From Veillonella dispar (lineage in GTDB: Bacteria > Bacillota > Negativicutes > Veillonellales > Veillonellaceae), in the NCBI RefSeq assembly GCF_900637515.1, contig NZ_LR134375.1:1137952-1201951 (forward strand): a stretch of 64,000 nucleotides of DNA. Reading direction: 5' to 3'. Positions 1-9,399 of this stretch are shown one piece after another. The notes below the pieces were generated by a model, which was not told the DNA's origin, made no database searches, and was given only the letters and a program-made list of their open reading frames with translations. Within the stretch, counting starts at the first letter, position 1. Each line of letters opens with the position of its first letter. Made by a program: the position numbers and the translations under genes.

Positions 1-160
1 CTGCATTCTCACGAACTGCACAAGTATTTAATAAAATTAAATCTGCAATTTCTACGTCCTCTGTAGGTGTATAGCCTACAGATTCTAACTGATGCGATAA
101 GCGCTCAGAATCAGCAGTATTCATTTGACAACCATAGGTGTAAATATAATAAGACTTCAT
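1..160 (-). CDS. miaB: tRNA-2-methylthio-N6-dimethylallyladenosine synthase, 5' part only
   Basis: This is the first 53 codons of a radical SAM methylthiotransferase; the rest lies beyond the left edge of the window. The visible N-terminal UPF0004 domain has the family signature YGCQMN (Cys11) and [10 protein letters not shown] (Cys47), two of the three cysteines that hold the auxiliary 4Fe-4S cluster. In the known family MiaB adds a methylthio group to i6A37 of tRNAs reading UNN codons. The motif fits MiaB better than MtaB or RimO. It starts 8 bases after the stop of the P-loop/Asp23 gene and is probably cotranscribed with it. Confidence 0.9.
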   Translation of the reverse strand, partial: MKSYYIYTYGCQMNTADSERLSHQLESVGYTPTEDVEIADLILLNTCAVRENA

Positions 161-168
161 TCTAACTC

Positions 169-1044
169 CTATACTTTAACAATCTTACGTTTTGTTTCTA
201 TAATATTCTTAACTTTTATAGACATACGTTCAATAGACATGCCTGTAATATACTCAATTTCATTTCGAACAGACTTTTGTACCTGTTGCATCAATGCTTT
301 AACAGGATAACCATGTTCAATAACAACAGCCATATCAACAACTAAACCATTTTGGCCTTTGTCACTCTTTTTGAAAGAAATAACACTTGATTCATCAACA
401 CCAACAACTTTTTTTAAGCCATTGCGAATCAATTTAATAATTACATCATCATCGAAGGTAAGACGTCCATAATAGCTGAAAGCAGGACGAACTACAGAAC
501 GTTCAAAACCTTCTGATCCAATTTGACCCAATGTATCTTGATCTTGTTTTTTCAAAGTACGGCGACGCCACATGGTTTTAATTGGATCAATCAAATATCC
601 TCTAAAGTGAGGTTTCAATTCCATTGTTGGAACTGGAATAATATGTTTACCTTCTTTAAGACGAGCATGTTGTGCTTTTTCAATTTCTTTAGGTGTAGCT
701 ACATCTTCAATGCGAATGTATCGATCTGGATCTTGCAAGCCTAATGCTTTCGTAATTTTCTTAACCATATTATCGGATGTACCAATAATCATAAGCTTAT
801 TAGGATTAATTTTATCTAATTGTTCACGCACTGATTTTACTTGTACTTCATCTTGGAAAATAGCACGACGAACAGCTTTTAATCGGCTAGATTCCTTCTT
901 TGCAGAAAAGCCAGCTACAATCTTATTATCATGAATTAAAATGCCATCATCAATGATACATTCAATATTATTTTCATGAGCAACTACGAGCGCACGATGG
1001 CTTTTACCAGTGCCACTACTACCTACAAATGCAACGACTTCCAT
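169..1044 (-). CDS. P-loop NTPase fused to an Asp23/Gls24-like domain
   Basis: A 291-residue protein with two parts. The N-terminus carries a Walker A motif, GSSGTGKS, at residues 8-15, followed by a nucleotide-binding-like region. The last 90 or so residues ([13 protein letters not shown]... [10 protein letters not shown]...) resemble the Asp23/Gls24 alkaline-shock fold, with the typical pattern of a short strand, a hydrophobic helix and a conserved Val-rich strand. I chose ATG at 1044 because GAGG lies 6 to 7 bases upstream; the in-frame ATG at 1056 has no ribosome binding site. It sits between the PHP gene and miaB. No function is known to me. A role in envelope stress or a kinase activity is speculation. 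Confidence 0.75.
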   Translation of the reverse strand: MEVVAFVGSSGTGKSHRALVVAHENNIECIIDDGILIHDNKIVAGFSAKKESSRLKAVRRAIFQDEVQVKSVREQLDKINPNKLMIIGTSDNMVKKITKALGLQDPDRYIRIEDVATPKEIEKAQHARLKEGKHIIPVPTMELKPHFRGYLIDPIKTMWRRRTLKKQDQDTLGQIGSEGFERSVVRPAFSYYGRLTFDDDVIIKLIRNGLKKVVGVDESSVISFKKSDKGQNGLVVDMAVVIEHGYPVKALMQQVQKSVRNEIEYITGMSIERMSIKVKNIIETKRKIVKV

Positions 1045-1059
1045 AGTCAACCTCATTAT

Positions 1060-1887
1060 TTATAACAAACTAATAAATTCTGATACATTCTCAGCGGATA
1101 CCAAGTAATCGCCAAATTGATCTGGTGCTTTTCCTGGAATACCATGATAATCAGAACCACCTGTAATAAACAAGTTATGTTCTTTAGCTAATGCTTTATA
1201 TCGTTTCACATCATCATCGTTATGTTTAGTATGGTAAACCTCCATACCATCAAAATCATAGGCTAACATTTCTACTACATATTCATCACTAGTTACTAGT
1301 TTAGGATGAGCCATAACGGCAAGGCCACCAGCTTTATGAATAATATCAATAATATGCGGAACCGCAACCTTTACCTTAGGTACATAGCATGGACTATCTT
1401 TTCGAAGAATACCTTTGAATACCTCATTAATATCCTTAGCATAACCACCATCAATTAATAACTGTCCAATATGTGGACGCCCATAAGCTTGCGTCTTAGG
1501 GAATTTTTTAAGTAGGTCATCTTTTGATATAACATATCCAGCATTATTACAACGTTTGATAATCTCATCAATCCGTTCTTCTCGTTTTGCTTTAAAATAT
1601 TGAATAAAGTCTTTTAATTCTTGATTTGTTTCATCAAAACGATATCCCAGAATATGAATCGATTTATCTTTATAGTCAGCACTAAATTCGCAACCATTAA
1701 TAATTTTAATAGTTTTCTCTGGATCTAATTGCTTTTGAGCGGCACGCAATGCTTTTATGCCATCAATTTCGTCATGATCTGTTAACGCCATCATAGATAG
1801 TTTACATTCTAAGGCAAGACGTAATAATTCTTCGGGACTTTTAACACCATCAGAATAGATAGAATGCATGTGAAAATCAACAAGCAT
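1060..1887 (-). CDS. PHP-domain metal-dependent phosphoesterase
   Basis: A 275-residue member of the PHP phosphoesterase family (TrpH/YciV type). The metal ligands are visible: HMHSIYSDG at residues 6-14, TDHDEI near 37-42, a His after VMAH near residue 193 and GGSDYHG near the C-terminus. Family members characterised elsewhere hydrolyse 3',5'-nucleoside bisphosphates or remove 5' nucleotides from short RNAs, so a nucleotide or RNA phosphatase role is likely, but the substrate cannot be read from the sequence. The start has a strong GGGAGG ribosome binding site. It follows the proS terminator and heads a small unit with the P-loop/Asp23 gene and miaB. Confidence 0.85.
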   Translation of the reverse strand: MLVDFHMHSIYSDGVKSPEELLRLALECKLSMMALTDHDEIDGIKALRAAQKQLDPEKTIKIINGCEFSADYKDKSIHILGYRFDETNQELKDFIQYFKAKREERIDEIIKRCNNAGYVISKDDLLKKFPKTQAYGRPHIGQLLIDGGYAKDINEVFKGILRKDSPCYVPKVKVAVPHIIDIIHKAGGLAVMAHPKLVTSDEYVVEMLAYDFDGMEVYHTKHNDDDVKRYKALAKEHNLFITGGSDYHGIPGKAPDQFGDYLVSAENVSEFISLL

Positions 1888-1962
1888 AGAGCACCTCCCA
1901 TTACAATTATCCTATCTTTTAATTATGACTGATTTAGCTAATTTATTCAAGATGAGATAGAA

Positions 1963-2002
1963 AAATTGCGACCCTAATGAGCATTCACTAGAATCGCAAT
2001 TT
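1963..2002 (-). terminator. Rho-independent terminator after proS
   Basis: On the minus strand AAATTGCGA pairs with TCGCAATTT (1994-2002 with 1963-1971), and an inner CTAGTGA/TCATTAG helix closes an ATGC loop. The hairpin is followed by TTTTTCTATC. It lies directly after the proS stop and before the PHP gene, so it should end the long rpsB-to-proS unit. Confidence 0.8.
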
Positions 2003-2004
2003 AA

Positions 2005-3723
2005 TTATAAATCTTGAAGTAATTCAGTAACCTTAGTCGCTACAGAATCGATTGCACATGTAATCGCTTCACCAGACTTACGGATTTGAATTTCTACTTC
2101 ATTATTTTCAAGTGTATTTTTACTTACTGTAATTCGAAGTGGATAGCCAATTAAATCAGCATCTTTGAATTTTACACCAGCTCGATCCTTACGATCATCA
2201 AGTAACACATCTACACCTGCATCTTGTAATGCAGTATAAATTGTTTGACTTGTAGACATCAAAGCTTCATCTTTTGCATTAATAGGTACAATAACGGCTT
2301 CAAATGGAGCAATAGCACGTGGCCAAATGATACCATTTTCATCGTGGTACTGCTCAATAGCTGCAGCTAATGTACGAGATACACCAATACCATAGCACCC
2401 CATAATCATTGGATTAGGGCGACCATTTTGATCTAAGAATGTAGCTTGTAAAGCTTCAGAGTATTTTGTACCCAATTTAAATACTTGACCCACTTCAATA
2501 CCTTTAGCATGCTCTAATGTACCACCACAAGTTGGACAAACATCATCATCTGTTATTAAACGAATTGGTGCAACAATGATATCTTCTACATTAAAGTCAC
2601 GTTTAGGATTAATGTTAATATAGTGTGCATCTTTCTTGTTTGCACCACCACAAACATTGTACGTTTCCATAACAGATTCATCCACAACAATAGCAAACTC
2701 TTCTGTTTGTTTTAACCCAACAGGACTTATAAAGCCAGCTGTCAAACCTACTTTTTCCAATTCTTCTGGTGTAGCCATTTCAGGCTCTACGGAACCCAAT
2801 ACAGCATGTTGCACTGCTACTTCATTTACTTCATGGTCACCGCGAACAATAGCTAACACAATTTTACCATCAATAGAAAATACTACGGCTTTAATCGTTT
2901 TATGTAATGGTAAATTAAGCATTTCTGCAACATCTTCAATAGTACTTGCATTTGGAGTGTCCACAACAGATAACTCTTGAAGTGCTTCTTCATCCTGTTT
3001 CATAATACCAGGTTTACCAATTTCTATATTGGCAGCATAGTCACATTTTGTGCAATACACAATATCAGCTTCACCAGCTTCAGCAATTGCCATAAATTCA
3101 TGTGTTCCACTACCACCGATGGCACCACTATCAGCTTCTACAGGACGGAATGTAAGACCACAACGCGTAAAAATACGTGTATATGCATCATACATAGATT
3201 TATAAGATTCGTCTAAACCAGCTTCATCTACATCAAAAGAATATGCATCTTTCATAATAAATTCGCGACTACGCATCAAACCATAACGTGGACGACGTTC
3301 ATCACGGAATTTACTTTGGATTTGATATAAATTTACTGGTAATTGACGATAGGAGTTAATCTCATTTTTTACAAGAGTTGTAATCATCTCTTCATGAGTT
3401 GGCCCCAAGCAGAATTCATTATCATGACGATCATTAATACGCATCATTTCTGCGCCATATGCGTTCCAACGGCCAGACTCTTTCCAAATTTCTGCAGGTT
3501 GTAAGATAGGCATCATGATTTCTTGAGCACTAGCACGATCCATTTCTTCTCGTACAATGGCTTCAATTTTTTTGATACTTCTCCACCCTAATGGCAAAAA
3601 GCTATATAAACCATTTGCAGTTTTGCGCATAAAACCTGCGCGAAGCATAAGCTGTTGGCTAACTACATCAGCGTCAGATGGAACCTCACGCAATGTAGGT
3701 GCATATAATTTAGTGGCTAACAT
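2005..3723 (-). CDS. proS: prolyl-tRNA synthetase (bacterial type)
   Basis: A 572-residue class II aminoacyl-tRNA synthetase that charges tRNA-Pro. Motif 2 (FRDERRPRYGLMRSREFIMKD) is near residues 137-157 and motif 3 (GCYGIGVSR) near 444. The insertion between motifs 2 and 3 is the YbaK-like editing domain, recognisable from the LHKTIKAVVF and FISPVGL stretches, which clears mischarged Ala-tRNA-Pro. The anticodon-binding domain follows. Length fits the bacterial form. The start overlaps the end of ispG by 7 bases, with GAGGAG five bases before ATG, so translation of the two is probably coupled. It is the last gene of the frr-uppS-cdsA-dxr-rseP-ispG series. Confidence 0.97.
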   Translation of the reverse strand: MLATKLYAPTLREVPSDADVVSQQLMLRAGFMRKTANGLYSFLPLGWRSIKKIEAIVREEMDRASAQEIMMPILQPAEIWKESGRWNAYGAEMMRINDRHDNEFCLGPTHEEMITTLVKNEINSYRQLPVNLYQIQSKFRDERRPRYGLMRSREFIMKDAYSFDVDEAGLDESYKSMYDAYTRIFTRCGLTFRPVEADSGAIGGSGTHEFMAIAEAGEADIVYCTKCDYAANIEIGKPGIMKQDEEALQELSVVDTPNASTIEDVAEMLNLPLHKTIKAVVFSIDGKIVLAIVRGDHEVNEVAVQHAVLGSVEPEMATPEELEKVGLTAGFISPVGLKQTEEFAIVVDESVMETYNVCGGANKKDAHYININPKRDFNVEDIIVAPIRLITDDDVCPTCGGTLEHAKGIEVGQVFKLGTKYSEALQATFLDQNGRPNPMIMGCYGIGVSRTLAAAIEQYHDENGIIWPRAIAPFEAVIVPINAKDEALMSTSQTIYTALQDAGVDVLLDDRKDRAGVKFKDADLIGYPLRITVSKNTLENNEVEIQIRKSGEAITCAIDSVATKVTELLQDL

Positions 3724-4802
3724 AAAGACTCCTCATTTAAGCTTTCTAAATATTGATCAATTTCTCTAAATAATGTATCTACTAATTCAGCTTCTGGCAC
3801 AGTCTTGATAACTTCACCCTTTCGGAAAACAATACCCTGACCATTACCACCAGCAATACCAAAATCAGCTTCACGAGCCTCACCGGGCCCATTTACAACA
3901 CATCCCATAACCGCAACTTTAATCGGTGCTTTAATAGATGCTAAGCGCTCCTCTACAATTCCCGCCATGTCAAACAGATTGACTTGGCATCGGCCACATG
4001 TAGGGCAGGAAATCATTGTAGCACCAAAGTTGCGTAATCCCAAGTTACTTAAAATACTTCGGCCTACTTCTATTTCATGTATTGGGTCACCCGTTAAAGA
4101 TACCCGTAATGTATCACCAATGCCGTCTAATAATAAAGCACCAATACCCATAGCAGACTTAATGGTACCTTGTTTTATCGTCCCAGCCTCAGTAACACCT
4201 AAATGTAAAGGATAAGGAATCTTATCGGATAACTTACGATAGGCTTCTACCATTAAAGGAACTTCCGTTGCTTTAATGGATAATTTCATTTGGCGATAGT
4301 CAAGCTTTTCAAGAATTCGCACATGTTCTAATGCAGTCTCTACCATGCCATCTGCTGTAGGATGACCACCATGAGCATCGAGGATATGCTTTGGTAAAGA
4401 ACCAGCATTGACACCTATACGAATTGGAATTTGTTTAGGTTTAGCTTTTTCAATAACAGCTAATACTTTATCCTCTCCGCCAATATTTCCTGGGTTAATA
4501 CGCAATCCATCAACATTATTCTCAATAGCTTCTAAAGCTAATTTATAGTCGAAATGAATATCAGCAATTAAAGGAATATCAATACCAGCACGAACTGCTT
4601 TTAAAGCTTTTGCAGATGCCATTGTAGGTACTGCAACACGTACTAATTCACAACCAGCCTCAGCTAAGCGATTTATTTCAGCAATAGCCTTTTCCGTGTG
4701 AACCGGATCAGTGGTAATCATAGATTGAATGCTTACCGGTGCATAATCACCTATTTTAACTGTACCTACATAGATACCATTTGTTGGTTTACGTACAATC
4801 AT
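3717..4802 (-). CDS. ispG: 4-hydroxy-3-methylbut-2-en-1-yl diphosphate synthase
   Basis: A 361-residue IspG (GcpE), the penultimate enzyme of the non-mevalonate (MEP) isoprenoid pathway. It converts 2-C-methyl-D-erythritol 2,4-cyclodiphosphate to HMBPP using a 4Fe-4S cluster. The cluster cysteines are visible in SCPTCGRC near residues 266-273 and in MGCVVNGPGEA about 35 residues later. Length matches the two-domain bacterial form without the plant-type insertion. It lies between rseP and proS. Together with dxr and ispH in this window it shows that the organism uses the MEP pathway. Confidence 0.97.
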   Translation of the reverse strand: MIVRKPTNGIYVGTVKIGDYAPVSIQSMITTDPVHTEKAIAEINRLAEAGCELVRVAVPTMASAKALKAVRAGIDIPLIADIHFDYKLALEAIENNVDGLRINPGNIGGEDKVLAVIEKAKPKQIPIRIGVNAGSLPKHILDAHGGHPTADGMVETALEHVRILEKLDYRQMKLSIKATEVPLMVEAYRKLSDKIPYPLHLGVTEAGTIKQGTIKSAMGIGALLLDGIGDTLRVSLTGDPIHEIEVGRSILSNLGLRNFGATMISCPTCGRCQVNLFDMAGIVEERLASIKAPIKVAVMGCVVNGPGEAREADFGIAGGNGQGIVFRKGEVIKTVPEAELVDTLFREIDQYLESLNEESLC

Positions 4803-4820
4803 TGTAATCTCCCATCTATC

Positions 4821-5837
4821 TTATAGTAATCGGAATATATCCTGAGTTGTTACATATAAGAATAATGCTACCATCAAAGCAACACCAACCATTTGAATAT
4901 ACATAAGTGCCTTAGCAGGTAACTTACGACCTGTGATAGCTTCAGCCAAAATAATAATTAAATGACCACCATCTAATACAGGTAATGGCAAAAGATTAAT
5001 AACCCCTAAGTTAATACTTAAAAATGCTGCAAAACTTAATAGTGGCGCAAAGCCAGATTGTGCAATAGTACCAGCCATTTGTGAAATCCCTACAGGGCCA
5101 GATAGCTCTGCTGCCTGTGTGCCTCGAATCATATCATATAAGCCACTTAGCATAGCAACAATTGTTTGACCTGTACGAGTAACAGCTAGACTGAAAGACT
5201 CGCCTATGCTATAACTTTCTCGTGTAAAACTAGGATAAATACCAATTTTAGGACTATCTTGTTCCATTTTTGGAATCACTGTAGTTTCTACAGTTTCTCC
5301 GTCTCGATCTACCACAACGGTAACACCATGGTTGGCAGTACCTTGTAAGCTAGGACGGATTTCATCCCACGTTGAAATCTTTTTACCATCAATAGTAAGA
5401 ATTCTATCATTTGATTGTAAATGAGCTTGTTCAGCGGCACTACCAGGGATGATATTACCAATAACAGGATCATTTGTATAGGTAAGATTACCTACTGTTG
5501 CATTGAGGCCAAAGAATAAAACAATGGCCAATAAAAAATTGAATACTGCCCCTGCAGAAATAACAATAAATTTCTTCCATGCAGGTTTAGTATAAAATGA
5601 CCGTTCATTTAACGGCTCGTCAGGACTCATGCCAGCAATACGATTAAAACCACCAAGAGGAATGATACGAATAGAATATAAGGTTTCCCCTTTTTGGACT
5701 TTAAATATGGCCGGTCCAAAACCTATGGCGAATTCATCTACTTGCATGCCCGACATTTTTGCTGTAATAAAATGGCCTAACTCATGAATAAACACGATTA
5801 AACCAAATACAAATATTGTGGCTAATGCCGTTGTCAT
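4821..5837 (-). CDS. rseP: site-2 intramembrane zinc metalloprotease
   Basis: A 338-residue RseP/RasP-type site-2 protease. The zinc motif HELGH is at residues 18-22 within the first membrane segment. A single PDZ domain covers roughly residues 115-185 (GNIIPGSAAEQAHLQSNDRI), and the distal NLLPLPVLDGGH motif supplies the third metal ligand in a C-terminal membrane segment. Members cleave anti-sigma factors and remnant signal peptides inside the inner membrane. It sits 8 bases from dxr and 18 from ispG in the same unit, a gene neighbourhood common in bacteria. Its targets here are unknown. Confidence 0.93.
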   Translation of the reverse strand: MTTALATIFVFGLIVFIHELGHFITAKMSGMQVDEFAIGFGPAIFKVQKGETLYSIRIIPLGGFNRIAGMSPDEPLNERSFYTKPAWKKFIVISAGAVFNFLLAIVLFFGLNATVGNLTYTNDPVIGNIIPGSAAEQAHLQSNDRILTIDGKKISTWDEIRPSLQGTANHGVTVVVDRDGETVETTVIPKMEQDSPKIGIYPSFTRESYSIGESFSLAVTRTGQTIVAMLSGLYDMIRGTQAAELSGPVGISQMAGTIAQSGFAPLLSFAAFLSINLGVINLLPLPVLDGGHLIIILAEAITGRKLPAKALMYIQMVGVALMVALFLYVTTQDIFRLL

Positions 5838-5845
5838 ATATACTC

Positions 5846-6991
5846 CTATACCATCAATGATGTAGCCTTTTCACGAGCCCATCTATCGATAGCTAATAAA
5901 TTGTCTAACGTAAAGTCATCTTCAGGTCCCATAGATTCTAGAACTGATGTAACGACTTTGTAAATATCACCAAAGGCGATTTTATCATCTAAAAATGCAT
6001 AAACTGCTGTTTCGTTTGCAGCATTAAATACGGCGGGTTTAAAGCCACTTGCTCGTCCTACTTCATATGCAAGACGAAGAGCAGGAAAATCATCATATCG
6101 TGGTGGTAAAAACTCTAATTGTAAGGCTTTAGTAAAATCAAGATGATTCATACTTAAAACTTCACGTTTTGGATATGTCAAAGCATATTGAATAGGCTCG
6201 CGCATGTCTGGATTCCCCATTTGAGCTAATATAGCCCCATCTTTCATGCGTATCATAGAATGAACGATACTTTGAGGATGTACCACAACATCAATATGAT
6301 CAAAATCAAAACCAAAAAGCCAATGAGCTTCGATTACCTCTAAGCCCTTGTTAAATAGAGATGCAGAGTCGATAGTAATCTTATTGCCCATATTCCAAGT
6401 TGGATGTCGCAAGCAATCTGCAGCTGTGGCAGTTTGAATCTTATCAGAATCCCAAGTCCGTAAAGGACCACCAGAAGCTGTAACGATTAAAGAATCAACA
6501 TTATCGCAATCTTGTCCTTCTAAGCATTGGAAAATAGCACTGTGCTCACTATCAATAGGTAAAATTTGTACGCCATACTCTTTCGCTAAGGATGTAATCA
6601 ATGGGCCACCGGCTACTAATGTTTCTTTATTAGCAAGACCAATGGTCTTACCTTTTTTGATGGCCTCCACAGTAGGTTCAATACCAGCAGCACCTACAAT
6701 AGCAGTTACAACCATAGTAGCTTCTTGAATTGTTGCTGCCGCAATGAGCGCTTCCTTGCCACCTACAAGTTTTGTAGGACCTGTATAGCGGCCTTGTAGC
6801 TCTTTAAAAGCATTTTCATCAACTAGTCCGGCTACTAATGGCTGATATTCTTTAATTTGTTGTTCTAAGAGGTCAATATTATGATGTGCCACTAATGCAA
6901 CCACCTTGAATTGATCTGGATGTTGAGACACTACATCTAGTGTCTGTGTACCGATTGAGCCAGTACTGCCAATAATACTTAGGTATTTCAT
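5846..6991 (-). CDS. dxr: 1-deoxy-D-xylulose 5-phosphate reductoisomerase
   Basis: A 381-residue Dxr, which converts DXP to 2-C-methyl-D-erythritol 4-phosphate with NADPH, the committed step of the MEP pathway and the target of fosmidomycin. The NADPH-binding GSTGSIG is at residues 8-14, the metal/substrate region PIDSEHSAIFQ near 145-155, and the flexible loop NPDMREPIQYALTYP near 258-272. Length and domain order are those of the family. It is tightly spaced between cdsA and rseP. Confidence 0.97.
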   Translation of the reverse strand: MKYLSIIGSTGSIGTQTLDVVSQHPDQFKVVALVAHHNIDLLEQQIKEYQPLVAGLVDENAFKELQGRYTGPTKLVGGKEALIAAATIQEATMVVTAIVGAAGIEPTVEAIKKGKTIGLANKETLVAGGPLITSLAKEYGVQILPIDSEHSAIFQCLEGQDCDNVDSLIVTASGGPLRTWDSDKIQTATAADCLRHPTWNMGNKITIDSASLFNKGLEVIEAHWLFGFDFDHIDVVVHPQSIVHSMIRMKDGAILAQMGNPDMREPIQYALTYPKREVLSMNHLDFTKALQLEFLPPRYDDFPALRLAYEVGRASGFKPAVFNAANETAVYAFLDDKIAFGDIYKVVTSVLESMGPEDDFTLDNLLAIDRWAREKATSLMV

Positions 6992-7009
6992 AAGCTTACC
7001 TCTATTAGA

Positions 7010-7834
7010 TTAGTACGAAAAGAGTAATATATATATCAATGTAATAGGAGCCGCAAATAATAAGCTATCAAAACGATCCAATACACCACCATGACCTGGT
7101 AGTAAAGTACCAGAATCTTTCACATTACATAATCGTTTAATCTTTGATTCAAATAAATCACCTAATGGTGCAAGTATACCGCTAATCATACCAACATGAA
7201 TGCCCATCCACCATGGAATGCCTACGATATACGAAAATACTGCGCCTGTAATAATACAGCCGATAAAGCCACCAATAAAACCCTCTAGTGTTTTATTGGG
7301 ACTAATGGATGGAACAATTTTACGTTTCCCAAAGGCACGACCAGCAAAATAAGCAAAAGTATCACTAGCCCATGTTGTAAACAATACTAGCCAAAGAGTA
7401 ATTGTTCCCCAATTATATAATTCAAATGGCATTGATAGAGACATGTATATAGAGTCATGACGAATCATGAGCAAAGAAATCATGCCAATACCAACATATA
7501 ATAAGCCAAATACACTAAATGAAACACTAGCTAAGGAGTATTTGTTTTCACCAAATGTACATAACATATAATTAGCTGATAAACTCAATACTAATATAGC
7601 TATTGCTAGAATATACTGATGACATGCAAAGGCAATCATCAAAAATAAAATACTAATATAGCCCCATAAAATGGACATACGCACATGTTTAGCTTTACCT
7701 AGTAAAACAAACTCACGCCAGCCCAACAGAGCTAATAATGTAATAAGAATATCATATACAGGTCCGCCTAATGTAATGGCCCCTAAGGCAATAATAAAAC
7801 CTATAACAGCGGTTATAACACGTGTTTTTAACAT
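7010..7834 (-). CDS. cdsA: phosphatidate cytidylyltransferase
   Basis: A 274-residue integral membrane enzyme that makes CDP-diacylglycerol from phosphatidic acid and CTP, the branch point of phospholipid synthesis. The C-terminal CdsA signature is visible: SPNKTLEGFIGG near residue 176, then GDLFESKIKRLCNVKDSG ending in LPGHGGVLDRFDS. About seven hydrophobic membrane segments precede and surround it. It is 3 bases from the end of uppS, so the two are almost certainly cotranscribed and probably coupled. Confidence 0.95.
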   Translation of the reverse strand: MLKTRVITAVIGFIIALGAITLGGPVYDILITLLALLGWREFVLLGKAKHVRMSILWGYISILFLMIAFACHQYILAIAILVLSLSANYMLCTFGENKYSLASVSFSVFGLLYVGIGMISLLMIRHDSIYMSLSMPFELYNWGTITLWLVLFTTWASDTFAYFAGRAFGKRKIVPSISPNKTLEGFIGGFIGCIITGAVFSYIVGIPWWMGIHVGMISGILAPLGDLFESKIKRLCNVKDSGTLLPGHGGVLDRFDSLLFAAPITLIYILLFSY

Positions 7835-7837
7835 TTT

Positions 7838-8602
7838 TTATTCCTCATCACGTAAGCCACCAAACCGGCGTTCTCGTTTTTGATATGCTGCAACAGCCTC
7901 TAATAATGTTTCCTTAGTGAAATCTGGCCAATGTAAATCAGTAAACCAGAATTCAGCGTAAGCTAGCTGCCACAATAAAAAGTTACTAATTCTAAAATCA
8001 CTACTTGGACGAATTAACAAGTCTACATCACTAAACTCTTTAGTGAAAAGTTGGGAACTAACATAGTCTTCTGTAATCTCGTCTGTAGTAATAGTTCCAT
8101 CCACAACAGAATTTGTAATATCGCGGATAGTTCTTACTATTTCATCACGCCCCCCATAGTTTATTGCTAACTGTAAGGTAAGGCCTGTATTATTCTGAGT
8201 TAATAATTCGGCATCGTGAATAATCTTTTGAAGCTCATCTGAAAGAGCACCGATATATCCAATAAAGCGAATACGCACATTATGTTCATGCATATACTTA
8301 ACATTATTATTTAAGTATTCTTTTATGAGAGCCATAAGTAAAGAAACTTCCTGTTCAGGACGCTTCCAGTTCTCTGTGGAGAAGCCATATACCGTAAGAG
8401 CTCTAATTCCAATCTCATCTGCAGCAATAACAATCTGCTTTAATACGTCGGCTCCTGCGCGGTGTCCCATTGATCGTGGCATGCCTCTTCGTTTTGCCCA
8501 ACGACCATTGCCATCCATAATAATAGCAACATGTTTTGGTATCACATTACTATCAATAACAGGCGTATCAGATGGTTTACGGTTAAATAATTTCTTTAGC
8601 AT
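7838..8602 (-). CDS. uppS: undecaprenyl diphosphate synthase (cis-prenyltransferase)
   Basis: A 254-residue UppS that extends farnesyl diphosphate with isopentenyl diphosphate to make the C55 carrier used for peptidoglycan and polysaccharide export. The catalytic Asp30 lies in IMDGNGRWAKRRG and the C-terminal motif RPSSDFRISNFLLWQLAYAE is near residues 197-216. The start overlaps the preceding small gene by 20 bases and has GAGG about 7 bases upstream. It joins the MEP-pathway genes dxr and ispG on the same transcript. Confidence 0.97.
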   Translation of the reverse strand: MLKKLFNRKPSDTPVIDSNVIPKHVAIIMDGNGRWAKRRGMPRSMGHRAGADVLKQIVIAADEIGIRALTVYGFSTENWKRPEQEVSLLMALIKEYLNNNVKYMHEHNVRIRFIGYIGALSDELQKIIHDAELLTQNNTGLTLQLAINYGGRDEIVRTIRDITNSVVDGTITTDEITEDYVSSQLFTKEFSDVDLLIRPSSDFRISNFLLWQLAYAEFWFTDLHWPDFTKETLLEAVAAYQKRERRFGGLRDEE

Positions 8603-8834
8603 AGTCTACCTCGATAGAATTTCCGAAGTCGCTGGCAATCATTGGTCTATACACTAGTATATGTAAACACTCATCAACCTTGGTAATACGTGCTACATAA
8701 AATCCTTTATCAGCAATATCAAAAAAGCGATTAAAGGATCCCCCAATCATTACCTTAAAAGGAATATGGGCAGCCTGCAAACGAGACTTTGCAAGCTGCC
8801 ATGGCATTCCAATAAGGCTATTAGAATCTAACAT
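8583..8834 (-). CDS. small conserved protein with a PASTA-like N-terminus, unknown function
   Basis: An 83-residue protein whose first 25 residues (SLIGMPWQLAKSRLQAAHIP) resemble the opening of a PASTA repeat. No signal peptide or membrane segment is evident. Its ATG overlaps the frr stop by one base (TAATG), and its 3' end overlaps uppS by 20 bases, so it is translated as part of the operon and is very unlikely to be a chance frame. In most Firmicutes frr is followed directly by uppS. I do not recognise a named family and assign no function. Confidence 0.7.
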   Translation of the reverse strand: MLDSNSLIGMPWQLAKSRLQAAHIPFKVMIGGSFNRFFDIADKGFYVARITKVDECLHILVYRPMIASDFGNSIEVDYAKEII

Positions 8835-9394
8835 TATACTTCTAATACGTCCTTTTCTTTTACTGCTTTTAACTCATCAATCTGCTTAATTTTAGCATCT
8901 GTAAGTTTTTGAATTTGATCTAAACCGTCTTTAGCATCATCTTCAGTAATTGTTTTAGCTTTCTCTTCTTTTTTCAATGCATCATTTACATCACGACGAA
9001 TATTTCGTACTGCAACTTTAGCATCTTCAGCTTTTTTATGAACAACTTTAACGATTTCTTTACGACGTTCCTCAGTCAATTGAGGAATAGTCAATCGAAT
9101 TTGAGCACCATCATTACCAGGATTTAAACCAAGATCAGATTGTAAGATTGCTTTTTCAATAGCACCAATCATAGTTTTATCCCAAGGTGCAATAACAATC
9201 ATACGAGGCTCAGGCACGGAGATATTTGCAACTTGGTTAATTGGAGATGGGCTACCATAATAGTCAACCATTACTTTGTCAAGCAATGCTACACTAGCAC
9301 GGCCTGTACGAATAGATGCAAATTCATGTTTTAAAGCCTCAATAGACTTATTCATGCGTTCTTCTGCTTGTTGCAACAATTCTTTAATTTCCAT
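8834..9394 (-). CDS. frr: ribosome recycling factor
   Basis: A 186-residue RRF, which with EF-G splits post-termination ribosomes. The three-helix bundle sequence is intact, including FASIRTGRAS near residue 25, a PEPRM motif near 75 and the KVVHKKAEDAKVAVRNIRRD helix. Length is exactly that of the family. It lies 5 bases from pyrH in the classic rpsB-tsf-pyrH-frr order. Confidence 0.98.
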   Translation of the reverse strand: MEIKELLQQAEERMNKSIEALKHEFASIRTGRASVALLDKVMVDYYGSPSPINQVANISVPEPRMIVIAPWDKTMIGAIEKAILQSDLGLNPGNDGAQIRLTIPQLTEERRKEIVKVVHKKAEDAKVAVRNIRRDVNDALKKEEKAKTITEDDAKDGLDQIQKLTDAKIKQIDELKAVKEKDVLEV

Positions 9395-9399
9395 TTGAA

